DNA of 64,000 bases from Cristatella mucedo (taxonomy: Eukaryota; Bryozoa; Phylactolaemata; Cristatellidae): assembly GCA_009760855.2 (NCBI GenBank), contig WPIO01000008.1:5054501-5118500 (forward strand). The letters run 5' to 3'. Below, piece by piece: positions 35,201-48,560 of the stretch. The translations under genes were made by a program, and so were the position numbers. Below the pieces are notes generated by a model. The model was not told the DNA's origin. It was given only the letters and a program-made list of their open reading frames with translations, and made no database searches. Position 1 is the first letter of the stretch. Every line of letters starts with the position of its first letter.

Positions 35201-36202
35201 ACCCTAGCTAGGGAGCAGAACATGGAGGGGCGGGTACAACATGTGTGAAGCGCTTAGACAGAGATTTAGTTCACCGAGGGATCTATACAAAATGTATCAT
35301 AAGGTTGAGAGAAAAGTACACGCGGCATTTATTAAATCATTATTAAATCACTAAATTATTATCTCGTCAAATAATTATTAAATCACGATGCACAAACTTG
35401 TCCCTCAACCTTATATTATTCTTCTTCTTCTTTTTATTATTATTACTGTCGTGCAGGAGCAGCGGCCGAGCACTGACCTTGAGCTTGAAGTCGAGCTCGG
35501 CCCTGTAGCCAGTCTTTTCGCAGTCGATCGACACCTTGCCACCAAGCTCCATCGTCATCTGTCCGACGATGATGCCCTTGGCGTGGCCGTAGGGCATCGT
35601 GAGACGATAGTCCTCCCCGAGTTTCAGCAGTGTCAGCTTTGCTGCTCCGTCGAACACGGCCGACACCGAGTTGCCGTAGAACTTGGACTTGGCTAGTACG
35701 GAGCAGTTGATGCTGAACCCGTCCTGCCGATTGGTCACGTAGAAAGCCGTCACGGGCGGATGGTGCGACAGCTGCAACGACCGTGCACGCAAAGAGCTCA
35801 AGCCGTATCAAGCGCTCGCGCAGCCCGCTTCTGCTGAGTCGCCACCACGAATTTCAGTGCAAACCCGGTGCAACGAAGAGATATGTACAATGCCAACGCC
35901 ACCACGCAAGACCAATGCAATGCCTGCACACTGTCGGAGGATCAACTAGGGGGATACAACAAATGCCGAGTACAATGCCCCAATGCCACACCCCCACACG
36001 ACCGAGCCCAGGTCGGAGTACTGCTCTCGTTTGTTCAGCTGACGACAGTTAGGCCAGCCACATAAGGGCACAGTAGTAGCACACAAGAGACAGCTTTTTT
36101 CACATCTACAGGGAGGACATGGAAAGAGAAGTGGATGCTAGGAAACTATAAGGCAAGCAAGCAAATGCAAACAGGAGCGGGAGATGGAGTACAAGACATA
36201 GG

Positions 36203-36267
<65 letters not shown>

Positions 36268-39200
36268 AGATGTATAGATGGATGGGCGGCAAGAGGCAGA
36301 AGAAACCGTGGCTCAGACAAGCAAGCATCTGGTCACATGAGCTGGACCGCATGCACAGGTCTTCGGCATTTAAAGATAACATAAATAACGTCATTCGCTG
36401 GCCATGCGATTGCATTTGCAAGCCCAGGAGGTAAGATATCGCTCTCCACGACCGAGGTCGCGGGTTCGAATCCTGCAGTGACCAATCTTTTACTGCCAAC
36501 TGCAAGCGGTGGTGACAGCCGTTAATGCTCTTCCACCGTTATACAAATGAGGCTATCAAATCAGCTAATATTATTTTTACCATTGCCTTACTTACCTGCT
36601 CGGCGACATAGAAAGTTCGACTTCCTGTATCAGGGTGTTTCCAATAGCAGCGGAAACACTCCCCCAGAATAGGATTGTAAGGTTTCTTCACACCCTGTAA
36701 AGACAGCCAGTGGAATGTTCGCAATAAAAAACTATAAATATGACATCCAGTGAACCTGACATGGCCATAGCATAACGAGTGTATCCTGCAGAGTATAGGG
36801 TAAGCAGAAGAGGACAAACAGTGACGACCCACTCGTCTTACACTTAGCTGAAAACATGGGCACTGGCATCGGGTTACATGACAAGGAGTCACTCCACTGG
36901 CTGAGATCGGAAGTTATTAGGTCGATTTGATGACATTTGATGGACGGGAAGGTAATAATAATAGTATAATTATAATAATAAGACTAATACTACGACATCT
37001 GTATAGCACCCAAACAGAGCCAAGTCCCTTTCCAAACACTTAAAATATACTGTAAAGGAAGCATGTGAATCGGTTAGTGATGACGTGCAGTTTCGCCACG
37101 CACACGCACACAAAGGACAATGCCTGTAAACCAATTCCTGTGGACCCAGCAAATGCTATGAGCAACGAGTAGATTTTCATATAAGTGTAAGCGAGCGCAG
37201 GATAGACACCCCAGGCGAAAGAGCTAGAACCGAGAGCTGCTGCTGCTGCTGCCCGTTATCAAGAAACACAAGCTGCTAAAGCTTAAGGTAAGTAAGCAGC
37301 AGCTACACCTTACAGGGTGTCACCTCGAAAATCTGCCGTAGCACCACCATACACCCAAGTCTAATTCATATTCCGTACATGAAACTGCAGGAGCCACGTT
37401 GCCTGAATTTAGCGTAGGGGAAACTGAAGCCAGGGGCGTAAAGGTTGGCTGCATTGCATTGTCTGGGCATTGATGCACGCGACAAGCCAGGGCATTTCGG
37501 CGCTGTGGCCCACGCAACATGACAGGATGACATTTAGGAGCGGTTCAGGGCTTGAGTCGCTCTCCCCCTAGTTTCAGACTGCACCACAGAGTACGACTAT
37601 GGTCGTATAGTGTAGCCTATACTATACGACTTTGGTCGTATAGTGTAGGCTAATGCGCTAGCACTGCAACGCCGTCGCCACGGTGACCATCTTCACATTA
37701 GTCAGACATTGGCATGCTTGCCTTCACATCAAGGATATAATTCCCATGCCGACCACTGCTGTGTCCCAGACGACTGTCATTACCCCAAAGATCTACTGCC
37801 TGTAGTCTACCACCGACTTGTACCGACAGGTTTTTCCACTCGGTGGGGGAGAAGGCACATTCCAAGGAACTCATCGAACCAACCGACGGGCAGACTGGCA
37901 CATTAGCAGCTGCAGCTTATGTGCCAGTCCCGTGCCTTCCGCGATGTAGTAATGTAATGCAATGTATCTCCGTCTGTAACTCCACAAAGTTATAAAGACC
38001 ATGCGGGTGTTATGCAGGAGAGTTTTGTATAGCGCAGTAACAGCCTAAGCGGCTTTCGGTACCCATTCGGTAGCCAACAGACTTCGTCTCACTCAACAAA
38101 GAGAAAGTGAGAAGCATAGCAGAGTCAGGAGAGCAGTTGAGGTAGTGAGTAGCATGGAAGTAGCAGCTCAGGACCGCTGAAAAGGATGACCCATAGTCGG
38201 CAGCAGGAGAGTATTTGTCGTTGCATAAGAATTGTGGAAGCGAGTTCCACAGTCTAGGACCTGCAGAGCTAAAGCTTCTGTCGCCAACGGTCTTTAAGCG
38301 GAGCAATGAGACAGCTAATTTATTGTCCACACAGGACCTGAGGGCGCAAAGAGGCTGAAACTGGTGCAACAGTTCGGATAGGTACGAAGGAGCCAACCTT
38401 GTGGGTCAGCATAAGAATTTTACTCTATATCTGTTGCTCAACCGGCATCCACCCTAGCTCTTCTAGCAAAGGAGACACGTGATCAAACCTCTGGGACTTG
38501 AAGACTAGCCTTGCAGCCATTTTCGTAGTCAGCTGCAGTGGCCTAGTTGCTTTCTTCGGTAGCCCAGCCAAAAGGAAATTACAATAATCAAGCCGAGACA
38601 GAACTAAGGAGCTAGTTAAATTTTTTTACAAGCCACTGTGGAAGACAGCTCCTAATCTTGGATAGGGATCGGACGTGATGGCTAGCTGTAGAAGCAGTCT
38701 TCTGAACGAAGCTTTTAAAATATACGCAGCTGCCGAAAAACGACACCTAAATTTCGAGCACATGGTGATGGTCGCACAACAGCATCACCTATTAGAAGAG
38801 CAAAGCCTTTTAATCCAGCCACATGCTTAGGGTGTCCTATGAGCAGCAGTTAGGTTTTATCGTCATTTAATTTCAAGAAGTGACGATGACACGACGGACG
38901 ACGACCGAACGAGAGCCGATCGGCAAGGCTCTGACGGCCCTTTTTGTTGTCTTAGGCCGTCACACGCGACACATCAGTGCATCTCGAGGCTTGACACGGA
39001 ACGAGCGCAGACGAACGCACCCAACACTGGCGGTTGCAAAAGCAAAAAAGACGCCGTCTAGCCGATGACCCTTGCAGGCACTGTACGGATTCTAGTATGC
39101 GCCTTCACTTTACCCGCCTTCATCGCAACCGTCTGACACAGCCAGGCAGCAGCCAATGTGCAGGCAGCAACCACGGGGGGGGGGGAGGGGGGACTCTTGC

Positions 39201-39600
39201 ATTCTAGCTCAGCTCAGCTTCAGAGGAGCTGCGCGAGCTGCTGCTGCTGCTGCACGCACTTTGCTTCCTCACCTGCGGCTTCTTATAGAACCCCGAGATG
39301 TACCAGCGCACGACGGCCTTCATCCTCGAGAACGCATCGTCCTTCAACGTAGCCCTAGAAGCGAAGCGAGCGCCCGCCGCGCATGCCTGCCTTCGCACCA
39401 CCCAGCGAGCAGCCAGAGGGCGGCGTAAACAAGGAACAATCACTTACTCAGTGAGCAGGTTGGAGTGATAGTAGTAGTCCGCAAACTTCTCGAGCAGAGA
39501 CCTCGGTTCGAGTATGAAAGTGGGCAGCACGACCCGGGAGAGATCCATCCCAGGCCGCACCTGATGACGTAAAGAAAAAGCCATGTAAGCTAGATATGCC

Positions 39601-39672
<72 letters not shown>

Positions 39673-42600
39673 CCTGGGCCATAATCATAATAATAATGAT
39701 AATGATAAAAATCGGCCAATCGAGGCCCTTCACAACTTGCTGCAAGAGAGTGAATACCCACAAAGTTAGTGACATGCACGGTATCAACCATGCACAAGCA
39801 AACAAGTGTCCTGCTTAGGCTTCAGAATGCAGATACAAACACGAAGGTCACGGCTACCGGCTAGTAAAACCTCTTGCTAGTAATGTGCACTGAATCATGC
39901 ACAGGTAGGCTTGCAAAGCACACCGGAACACAAAAGACTAATTCCCTGTGGCAAATCGAAGGCTAGCCGGAGCTGAAGCATCTTTAGCTGAGATCTAGAA
40001 CATGTGAGGTCATCATTGCAGGCAGTGACCGTAGCCGGAAGCGAGTTCCAGACTTTCGGTGAATGTCAGCAGATGGCTCAGTCACCTGAAGATTTCAATT
40101 TTTTAACTTGAGGCACTGCAAGATGACTAGATGCTCACAGGCACAAAGAGCGCAGGCGGCAGCGTAAAAAGGCCAGCTGGTCACCAGCAACACACCCGAA
40201 CAGCTCCAAGCGTTGGCATCGCGGGTCGTCCCACACAACGGCTTCCTCCTCGAATGCTACTTGTCAATAAGGCAGATAAGAGAGAGTTTTTGGCAAATGC
40301 CACCTGCCACCCAAATGCGGCCGGCACGCACCTGCTTCATGAGGTGCCAGATGATGCTCTTGTTCTCGTCGGCGAATTCCTCTTGCAGGCAGTCGCCTCC
40401 CGTGCCGCTGATCTCGTCCGGCGGGTTCTCGACGTACGGCGTCTCCACGAGCTGCGCGGCGGCCTGGTGAAGCGCTGCTGCTGCTGCTGCCGCTGCAGCA
40501 GCCGCTGCCCGCCCGCCGTTTCGGATTCTGTGGCCTCCGCCTCGGTGACTCGTGTCGTCTGAGTCGCTTGAGTCCGTCGGCGACTCGCTATTGCTGCGAG
40601 TCTTGTCGCCCGCCTGCCCGCAGTCGCGCAGGTCTGAAAAGCCGGAAATAAATATTTTTGAGTAGAGGACATTGTGTGCATGCTCGGTAGTGCCAGTGTG
40701 AAAATCAAGTGAAGCCTGAGAAGGCCTGGGCCAGGCACGTGACGACGACCCGTTTAAGATCACGCGGGTTGCAAAACAGGTAATAACGAGTGGTAGTCCA
40801 ATTTCCAAAAGGTTAGAGGAATGCTGGCATGAAAGTAAATGTGGCACCGGATTCCAGGTTTCCCAATGACAGACTTCACCACGTAGCAGCAAGTGCTATC
40901 AACACCAATAATTAGCTAGGTTTGTCAGTAAGTCAGCCCGAGTCACTGACGTCATGCTTGCATTATGCCGATGTGACATTTATACTACTACTACAACGGT
41001 ACAGCCTACTTGCAGCTATATCATTTGCTAAAATTCGGGTTTGTTTAGACAGGGATGCCATATCTAAGTTGGTCCATGCATTTGTGACATCCTGTCTTGA
41101 CTTCTGTAACTCACTGCTTGCTGGTCTACCAGCATGTGCAATCAGGTGCTTACACAGCTGGTGCAAGTATCTGCAGCTAGGCTAGTCTGTCGTGAGCATT
41201 GCAGTTGCCACCTCCCACCACTTCTCACTTAGACGCAGCTCGTTTGGTGGGTACCCGCAAGCGAGTATCCGCTCGTCTGGTATTCCTAGCATTGTCTCGA
41301 ATCGCTCAGCACACTTCCCCACAAGCGTCACTGTGAATCTCTCCAACTCCAACTTAGTGGTGTCATCAGGCCTGTTATAACTCCGGCGGCCCAACTCAAC
41401 GCTTGTCTTTGGAATCCTCACTCAATATGCAATAAACCTCTAGTAACAATTACAGCCTAGTGCAAAACTCTGCAGCTTGCAGACTTGTCTGTTGTGAGCG
41501 GCACAATTGCCACATATTGGCAGACCACACCACTTCTCGCCGACATGCACTGGCTAGCAGTCAAGCAACGCATCGACTTCAAGGCTTTGTCACACACTTT
41601 CAGGTCGCTTCTTTCTTTGGCTCCAGCCTACCTATCAGATCTACTGCCCCACCAAGCTAAGCATCTCACCACTCGCTTTTCGGAATTTACTTGTTTACCT
41701 ACACCTCGTACAAACCTCAAATCCTTTGGAGACCGTGCCTTTAGTTCGTATGCTCCCAAAGCCTGGAACTCACTCCCACCAGATGTCACGACATCCCCTT
41801 ACTTGCCCACGTTTACAAAGAAACTAAGAACACACCTATTTATCACAGCATTTATTGGGTCCCTGCGGTTCGACCTTCATGTGCTCATGCGTGCTGACAC
41901 TGTGCATGCTGCCACCTACCATACTTGCATGCTGACCCTGTGCATGTTACCCTTAACCATGCTGTTCTTGTTGTTTATTGAGCATGCTACCACTAACCAT
42001 TCGATCGTGCTTCATTTGCAGCAAATGTAAAGTGAGAAATGCCTAGAAAGAGATTGAGTTCTCTGAGGGCGCTATATCAAGTGTATTATTATTATTATTA
42101 TTATTATTAGAGCAACGATGAGGGTCATGTAAAAAAGGGGAGAAGAGATAATTTCCTAATTTACATAAATGCAGTTGTACCATACACTCTCACAGCTGAA
42201 ATTGAACATGCCTTACTGCAGCTGCCTCTGGGAAGTGATGGTCATACATAAATATAATCTGCCTGTGATTTTAAATTTGGGGTTAACATACAGCTAATAT
42301 AAATTTACAGATAAGTGGCACGCCTGTAGGTCCGTTTGAAATACGTTTTGATTTTTACTCATGTACAGATTTCGCTCCAATAACTACGAAACCTAAGCTG
42401 GATAGTTGGTGGGGGCGGGCTCACCAGCTAGGTCAGCGGATAAGCATGCCCGCCTTCAAAACCAAAGTTACAGTTTTACCGTGATTTTTTACCGGTGATT
42501 GAGAGTAATTATAAAAATACTAGTAATGGTAATAGTAATAATAATTTCACTAATTGGATGGTATTAATAATAATAATAATAATAATAAGACATTTGCATA

Positions 42601-45600
42601 ACACTCCAAGAGAACTAAATTTCTTTCTAGGCACTTGAAATATGCTAGAATGGAAGCGTGACAACGGGTTAGTGATAGCATGCACACCATAGACAATTCA
42701 CACAGACTCAGCCAATGCTGCAAGGAGCAAGCAGGTCTTTAGCTTATTCCTAGACGTTTCTAAGTCAGGGGATGTAGTGACGTCAGTCGGTAGACAGTTA
42801 CAGCCTTTAGAAGCCTATGAACTGAAGGCACAGTCTCCAAAGGATTTGGGCTCGGGTCAGAGGTCACAGCTAAACGACTCCAGTCGGAAGTGAGACAGGC
42901 GGTACGATGCGAAGCCCCTGGTGGTGGGGAAGTATTTCAAATGAGTGCTTTGCTGGAGCAAAAAAGAGAATTGATGGACCTAAAATTGAATGACGGGGCC
43001 TCAACGTCGATAAGCTGCTTGCCGGGTACCCAGTGGCGGTCGGTGAGAAGTGGTGAAGGGTGACAGCGGTGACGTTCACAACAGACAAGCTCAGTTAATG
43101 AGTCTCACACCAGCTGTAAGCATCTTATTGCAGACGAAGGACAGCCTGCAAGCAGCGAGTTAAGGAAGTGTAGCAGCAGGGATGTCGAAAATGCACAGAC
43201 CGGCTAGGCTGCCGCATTCTTATCTAAGCGAGCCCTGATATTTGCAATGGTGCGCAGCTAAAAGCAAGCGCGCGAGGCTATGCTATGGCACCGCGGTCTA
43301 ATCGTATGCATTGCATTCAGGATGTGCACGAGTCTGCGTGCCACTTTGGCTACCAAGTCAGCCTGTCCTTCGAGCTGCTGCACCTCCTCAGCAGCAGTGC
43401 GGGCAGCTGCCGAGCACTCGTGCTCAAATGGTTTGGCATGTGTGCTTAACAGACTTCGATCGTTTGTGCAAAAGCAAAACAACATTGGCTCGTAAGAAAG
43501 ATTCGCTCTAGCCTAAAAAGACAGCACCGAATCGAAAACCAACAGTCAATTGCCATTCCAGCCCTTGCTCACCTTTGGTTTGATTTGATAGCTTTCTAAC
43601 CGGCCCACCTTCCTACCCCAGAGCCTGGCGCTTGGCAGCATCCAGCCACATACCAAGCCATGCGAGCTTTCCGCATGTCATCGGAGCTCGATTAAAGATT
43701 ACGGGCATTACCTTTCACGGGTAGAGAGTGCACAAGAATGTGAAATGCATCAGCAGACCGGCACGCCGTTCTGCTGCCACCAACGAACTCCGACTAAGGC
43801 TATACTCGACACGATGCCACTAGCAGCACTGTACTGTGTCAAGAACAGTAACTTGCCTGGCACGCACGAGCACGACTCGAATGCAGCTGACTCTCCCCCT
43901 CCCCGGGGGAGGGGGGCCTGTAGCGGCAATGCCACGACGGAAACTCAGCACTGGATGCAGAGCACACGCTCACCACCCCCACATCAGCAGGATTGAGATT
44001 CAGTTCTTGTAGGGAGTCTATACAAATTTTAATTACAAATTTATTTTTATAGCCTCCCAGTAGAGAGTCGAGGATAACTCGCCTGGCACGCGCAAGCAGG
44101 ATTAGAATGTGGCTGCTCCTCCTCCTCCGCGCCTTCCAGCAACGTCACGAAAGAAAGAAACTCGGCATCCCCCCCCACATAAGTCCATCCCATCAGGAAC
44201 GTCCTCAACGACCTGGAGGGTAGCTGGACCTAAGGAATGATGTGGAATAATGGCATCATAAAATCATGTCCCGGTTTCTGATACGCAGACAAACCACTGG
44301 TGCCGCTAAGTAAAGACCTGGGTTCAGCCGTGTCACAGATTCGAGAGATCTGCCAACGCCCTCTAACTGAAACTCTTGATGGCCTTTTCGCAATCAACCC
44401 TGTCCAACTCGCATGAGCCCCGCCAGGCGGCCAGACATCATTTATGGAATGCTGGCAAATGAGGCAAAAAGACCGCACAGCCGGCAGGCTCAACGTCACG
44501 GGCGTTAACAAGAGCCGACCACGCACGGGAGCAGACTCGCGACGTACCTCCGAAATGCTTCTCGCGGTCGCTCTCGTCGAGATCGGCGCCGCTGCCCGCG
44601 CCGCCGTTCTCAGCCGGGAAAGACGAGCTCATGAAGCTGGCGCTCTCGGCGGCCATGTCGCTGGCGGCCAGGCAGACCGGGCCCACGCTGCCGCCCACAG
44701 CCGCCAAACCGGTCTCGCACGAGACGCTGCCAGCAGCGGCTGCCGTTGCCACGAAGCCTGCGCTGCCCGCAGCGTCCTTGTCCTTGTTCAGCGAACGCAG
44801 CAGAAGCGATGAGCAGCGAAGGGCGAGCTCGAGAGCGTCCATCCAGGTCTTGCCTGAAACCGAAGACGCAGTCAGCAGTCCGTCAGCAGCAGCGGAGGAT
44901 CGACCGGCGCAAAGCAGGAGTTTGGGCGCAGCGAGCGAGCCGGCAACGAGGAGCAGCCAAAAAGCGGCTGCCTCAGCTGCCTGAATGGAGCAGAGCAGCG
45001 TGGGAGCCAGCTTTGCAGCAGCTGTAGCGGTGCGCCGAGCACGTGGCAGCTGCCAATGGCGTCGGCGGCGGCAGCTGCACAGCGCGGTGGCAGCAGCGTC
45101 GACTAGGCTCCGCGGCTTAATGGAAACAACGGACCTCGGCGTTGCCAGACAGCATGCTCCAGCGATGCTCTTGCGGCCAAAGCCTGGACCACACTGGCGA
45201 CCCGGGGAAGCCTCGATCGCTTAGCAGCCGAGCTTTAGTGCGCTCCCTCGAGTTCGACAAACAGTACGCTGCGCCCTGCATAGAGCCATTTGACCAGCGA
45301 ACAATGGCACGCACAGAGCCCCCGAGCTGCAAGCACGGGCACGCACAGAAAAACGCCAGAAAGACTAAGCAGAGAGCAAGCAGGAAGGGAGCACACCGCG
45401 ACTCAAGAGCTGCAGCTGTCGTCGGGATGTCGGCCCGGATTCCATGGATCCCATGCGGAAGCACCAAGCAGCAGACGTCGACGTCGGGTGCTAGCGAGCG
45501 ACTGTGCGCATGCCCGGGAGCGCGGTGCAGCAGCCCGCGATCGGGCTGCCGGGGCTAGCCGGAAGCAGAGGAGGGAATAGCACCTTGGAGGAGCAGCTGC

Positions 45601-47079
45601 ACTCGCCATGCTGCTCTGCTAGGAAAGAAGCTCTGGCTCTAGCAAGAGGCGGCCGTGGTGGGAACGCGGCATGAGTGAAAGCGAGTCTGCGACCGAGCGC
45701 TGCAAATGGAGCGCACCGGTCGGTGCCCACGGCAGCAGCAGCAGCGACTGCTGGACGCTCGGCTGACACGACCGTGGAGACGGACAAGCTGGCTGCTGGT
45801 CGGTCGTGTCTCGTTCAAAAGGCTGCCGAATGCACCGATTGTTCACTCCCCCCCCCCGGCTATGTATATCAATACGACAAATGGCCGGTGCTGGCTAGCG
45901 GCCGAACACTGGTGCCTAGCGAACATGATCATTCCTTGCTCAGCCAGAGCACACCGGGGTGGTGCCAGCTAGCTCAGCAGGCCCACTGCCCTCGCATCTA
46001 GCCACCACGTGGGCTGCAGGCGAATGATTAGGCGATGCTGACGTGCAAACCGGCAGCGTAGAAAGACAAACTACTCCAGCCTTGTGTGCTGCCTCTCGAT
46101 GGCTGCAGGGCGACTACAGTCTGCACTCCGGGCACACCCTGTGAGTAAACACTGGGCAACAATGGAGCGGCTCTGAGCCCCCCCCCTGCTGACAATCGAC
46201 ACATCGAAGTGGAAAAAAGTGCAATGCAAAGCTGCAGCAGCAGCAGAGCCGAAGAAAGCACCCGATCGATCAAGACCGGAGAGCGGGGGGGGGGGGGGGG
46301 GGGGGGGGGGCGCGGGGGCACGAGGGTGTGTGCAGACAAGCCAATAGCACAGCATGAAGGTGCTCAGCAAACCGAAGCAGCCTGCTCCAGCCCCCCCCCC
46401 CGTGAGCAGCGGCATTGAGCACGCTGATGAAGAGACGCTGGTGGTTGTGACCAGCCAAACGAGACTGCGTGGCGTGAAAACCGTCACTAGAAAACCGTGG
46501 AGATGCAAAGCATATCATCGACCGAGCTGGCCACATCGACAGGCAACAATGGGCCTAACCAATACTGCTTGGGAAGCCTGTCTTTATAAATATAACATAA
46601 TTCATTTATATAGCGCCCCAAGAGAATTAAATCTCTATTCAGGCGCTTCACATATGCCTTGGGGCTCGAGCCCACGACCTCAATCAGACCTTGGTCGGGG
46701 AGAGCACCTTAACCGCTAGACCGAACTAGCTAGTCTTTCGAGATAGAATGGCATAGACGTGAGCGTGCAAGGGCTGCCGTTTTTTTTCGTGCGCCTCGAG
46801 TGCAGTCGAGTACAAGTGAATGGGCGACCACCAGCAGCGGTGGTCCGATCAGACCTCGACCAGCCTTGGAGGCAGCAGGGCTCCAAAGACCGCCTGGAGC
46901 ACGTCTTCTGTGGCAGTATGCAGTATGGGTGTCGTTTGCGCAAATATGCAAAACATGTTTTCGCAACCCAACCGCATAGCCAGACGTGACAGGTTTCACG
47001 TGAACAGGCCTCTGCGTCATGTCAGCGGCAAGGTCAATCTCTCTCTGCCAACTCTTATGAGCTGTCCCTAACATTATCT

Positions 47080-47151
<72 letters not shown>

Positions 47152-48479
47152 ATACTAATAACTAAATAACTCAATCCCTTTTGTACCCGGCTAGCCACAC
47201 ATCCACTATGCCGGTTTAACTTTGCTTGCCCCCTGCCTCTAAGCTCCTCATATTTCCTCATATGTTTGCCTGTTCCCCTTTCCTGTCCCTGTCTGTCTGT
47301 CTTTCCTCATTGTGCCCCTCTCGCTCTCTGTTCAAAAAGTTTCCCATGAATCCCAATGAGAAGTCGTGCATGGTAGCATCTTGCTAAGGCAACCTGGCAA
47401 CTTCTAGACGTTATAAAACCTCCATAGAAAAAGTGACAACCAGTGAAAGATCAGTTGATGTGACAACTTCGTTAACACTCTACAGTACTCGAGCCTCAGC
47501 ACCTTTCACCTCAGTATCTTTCACCGTTCGGCTTGCAGCGCGAAATAAAGAAAGAATAATGTACAGCGCCCTGAGAGAACTTAATCTCTATTCAGGCGCT
47601 TCACATATGCCGTGGGGCTCGAGCCCACGACCTCGGTAATCAAATGTATTCACCATGACCTTGGTTCTAGGCAAGAACCTTAACCACTGGGCCAAACCAG
47701 CGAAACCAACGACCTGGGTCGCGAAGTGCGAGCACCTTACCGTCAGGGTTAGGATTCCACCTCGAGTCGGGACAGCAATCACCCAGCTAGCAGAGGTCTC
47801 CGAATGGCTTTAGCTTTTGCAGGAGGAGTTACATGCGTTGCTCCATTCCAATTGACCATGCACTAAATAGCCTGCCAATCCAGGTTTCATAGACTAATTA
47901 CTTAAGTTAAGCTCTAGGCGTCGATTTTGCCAGTTAGCAGTTCTGTGGTACTCCGGATGCCAAATAAGAGTTGTATGGGATAACTGCTGCTGGACGGCTA
48001 CAACCATCAGCTATAGAATCTACTGCTCTACCTTGCTGATATGGATACTTGTTATCTTAAGGTATGGAAGCTCTTTGCTGCTGCTGCCGCCGCAGTGGCC
48101 CGCTACCGTCGGCATACCGGCATGTATTGGTGCTTCACACGTGAGTCGCTAGCCATGCATCAAGGCTCAGAGGTTCACATGTGCTTGTGGCACGTCGGCA
48201 AGGACATGCAACACCGAGAGACACTGGCCCATGTTTCGGGCCTAAAGACATGAGTTCAGAAGCAGCTACACACTGTCTATAAAAGTAGTAAGACAATACA
48301 TTTCCCATGCATCTCTTCGTTTATGAACATTAAGAGTGATGGAACCAATATCGTTCTCTCTACCTCTCTAACATGTACCTATGTGTTCTGTGTGTGTATG
48401 CGTGTATATGTATGTGTGTATGCAAGTATGTATGTATGTATGTATACATACATACATGCATGCATGCATGCATGCATGC

Positions 48480-48560
<81 letters not shown>

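Noticed and set aside
42395..42500. A further tRNA-like SINE head (GCTAGGTCAGCGGATAAGCA)
   Set aside because: Only an A-box-like word was seen; no B box or shared body follows.
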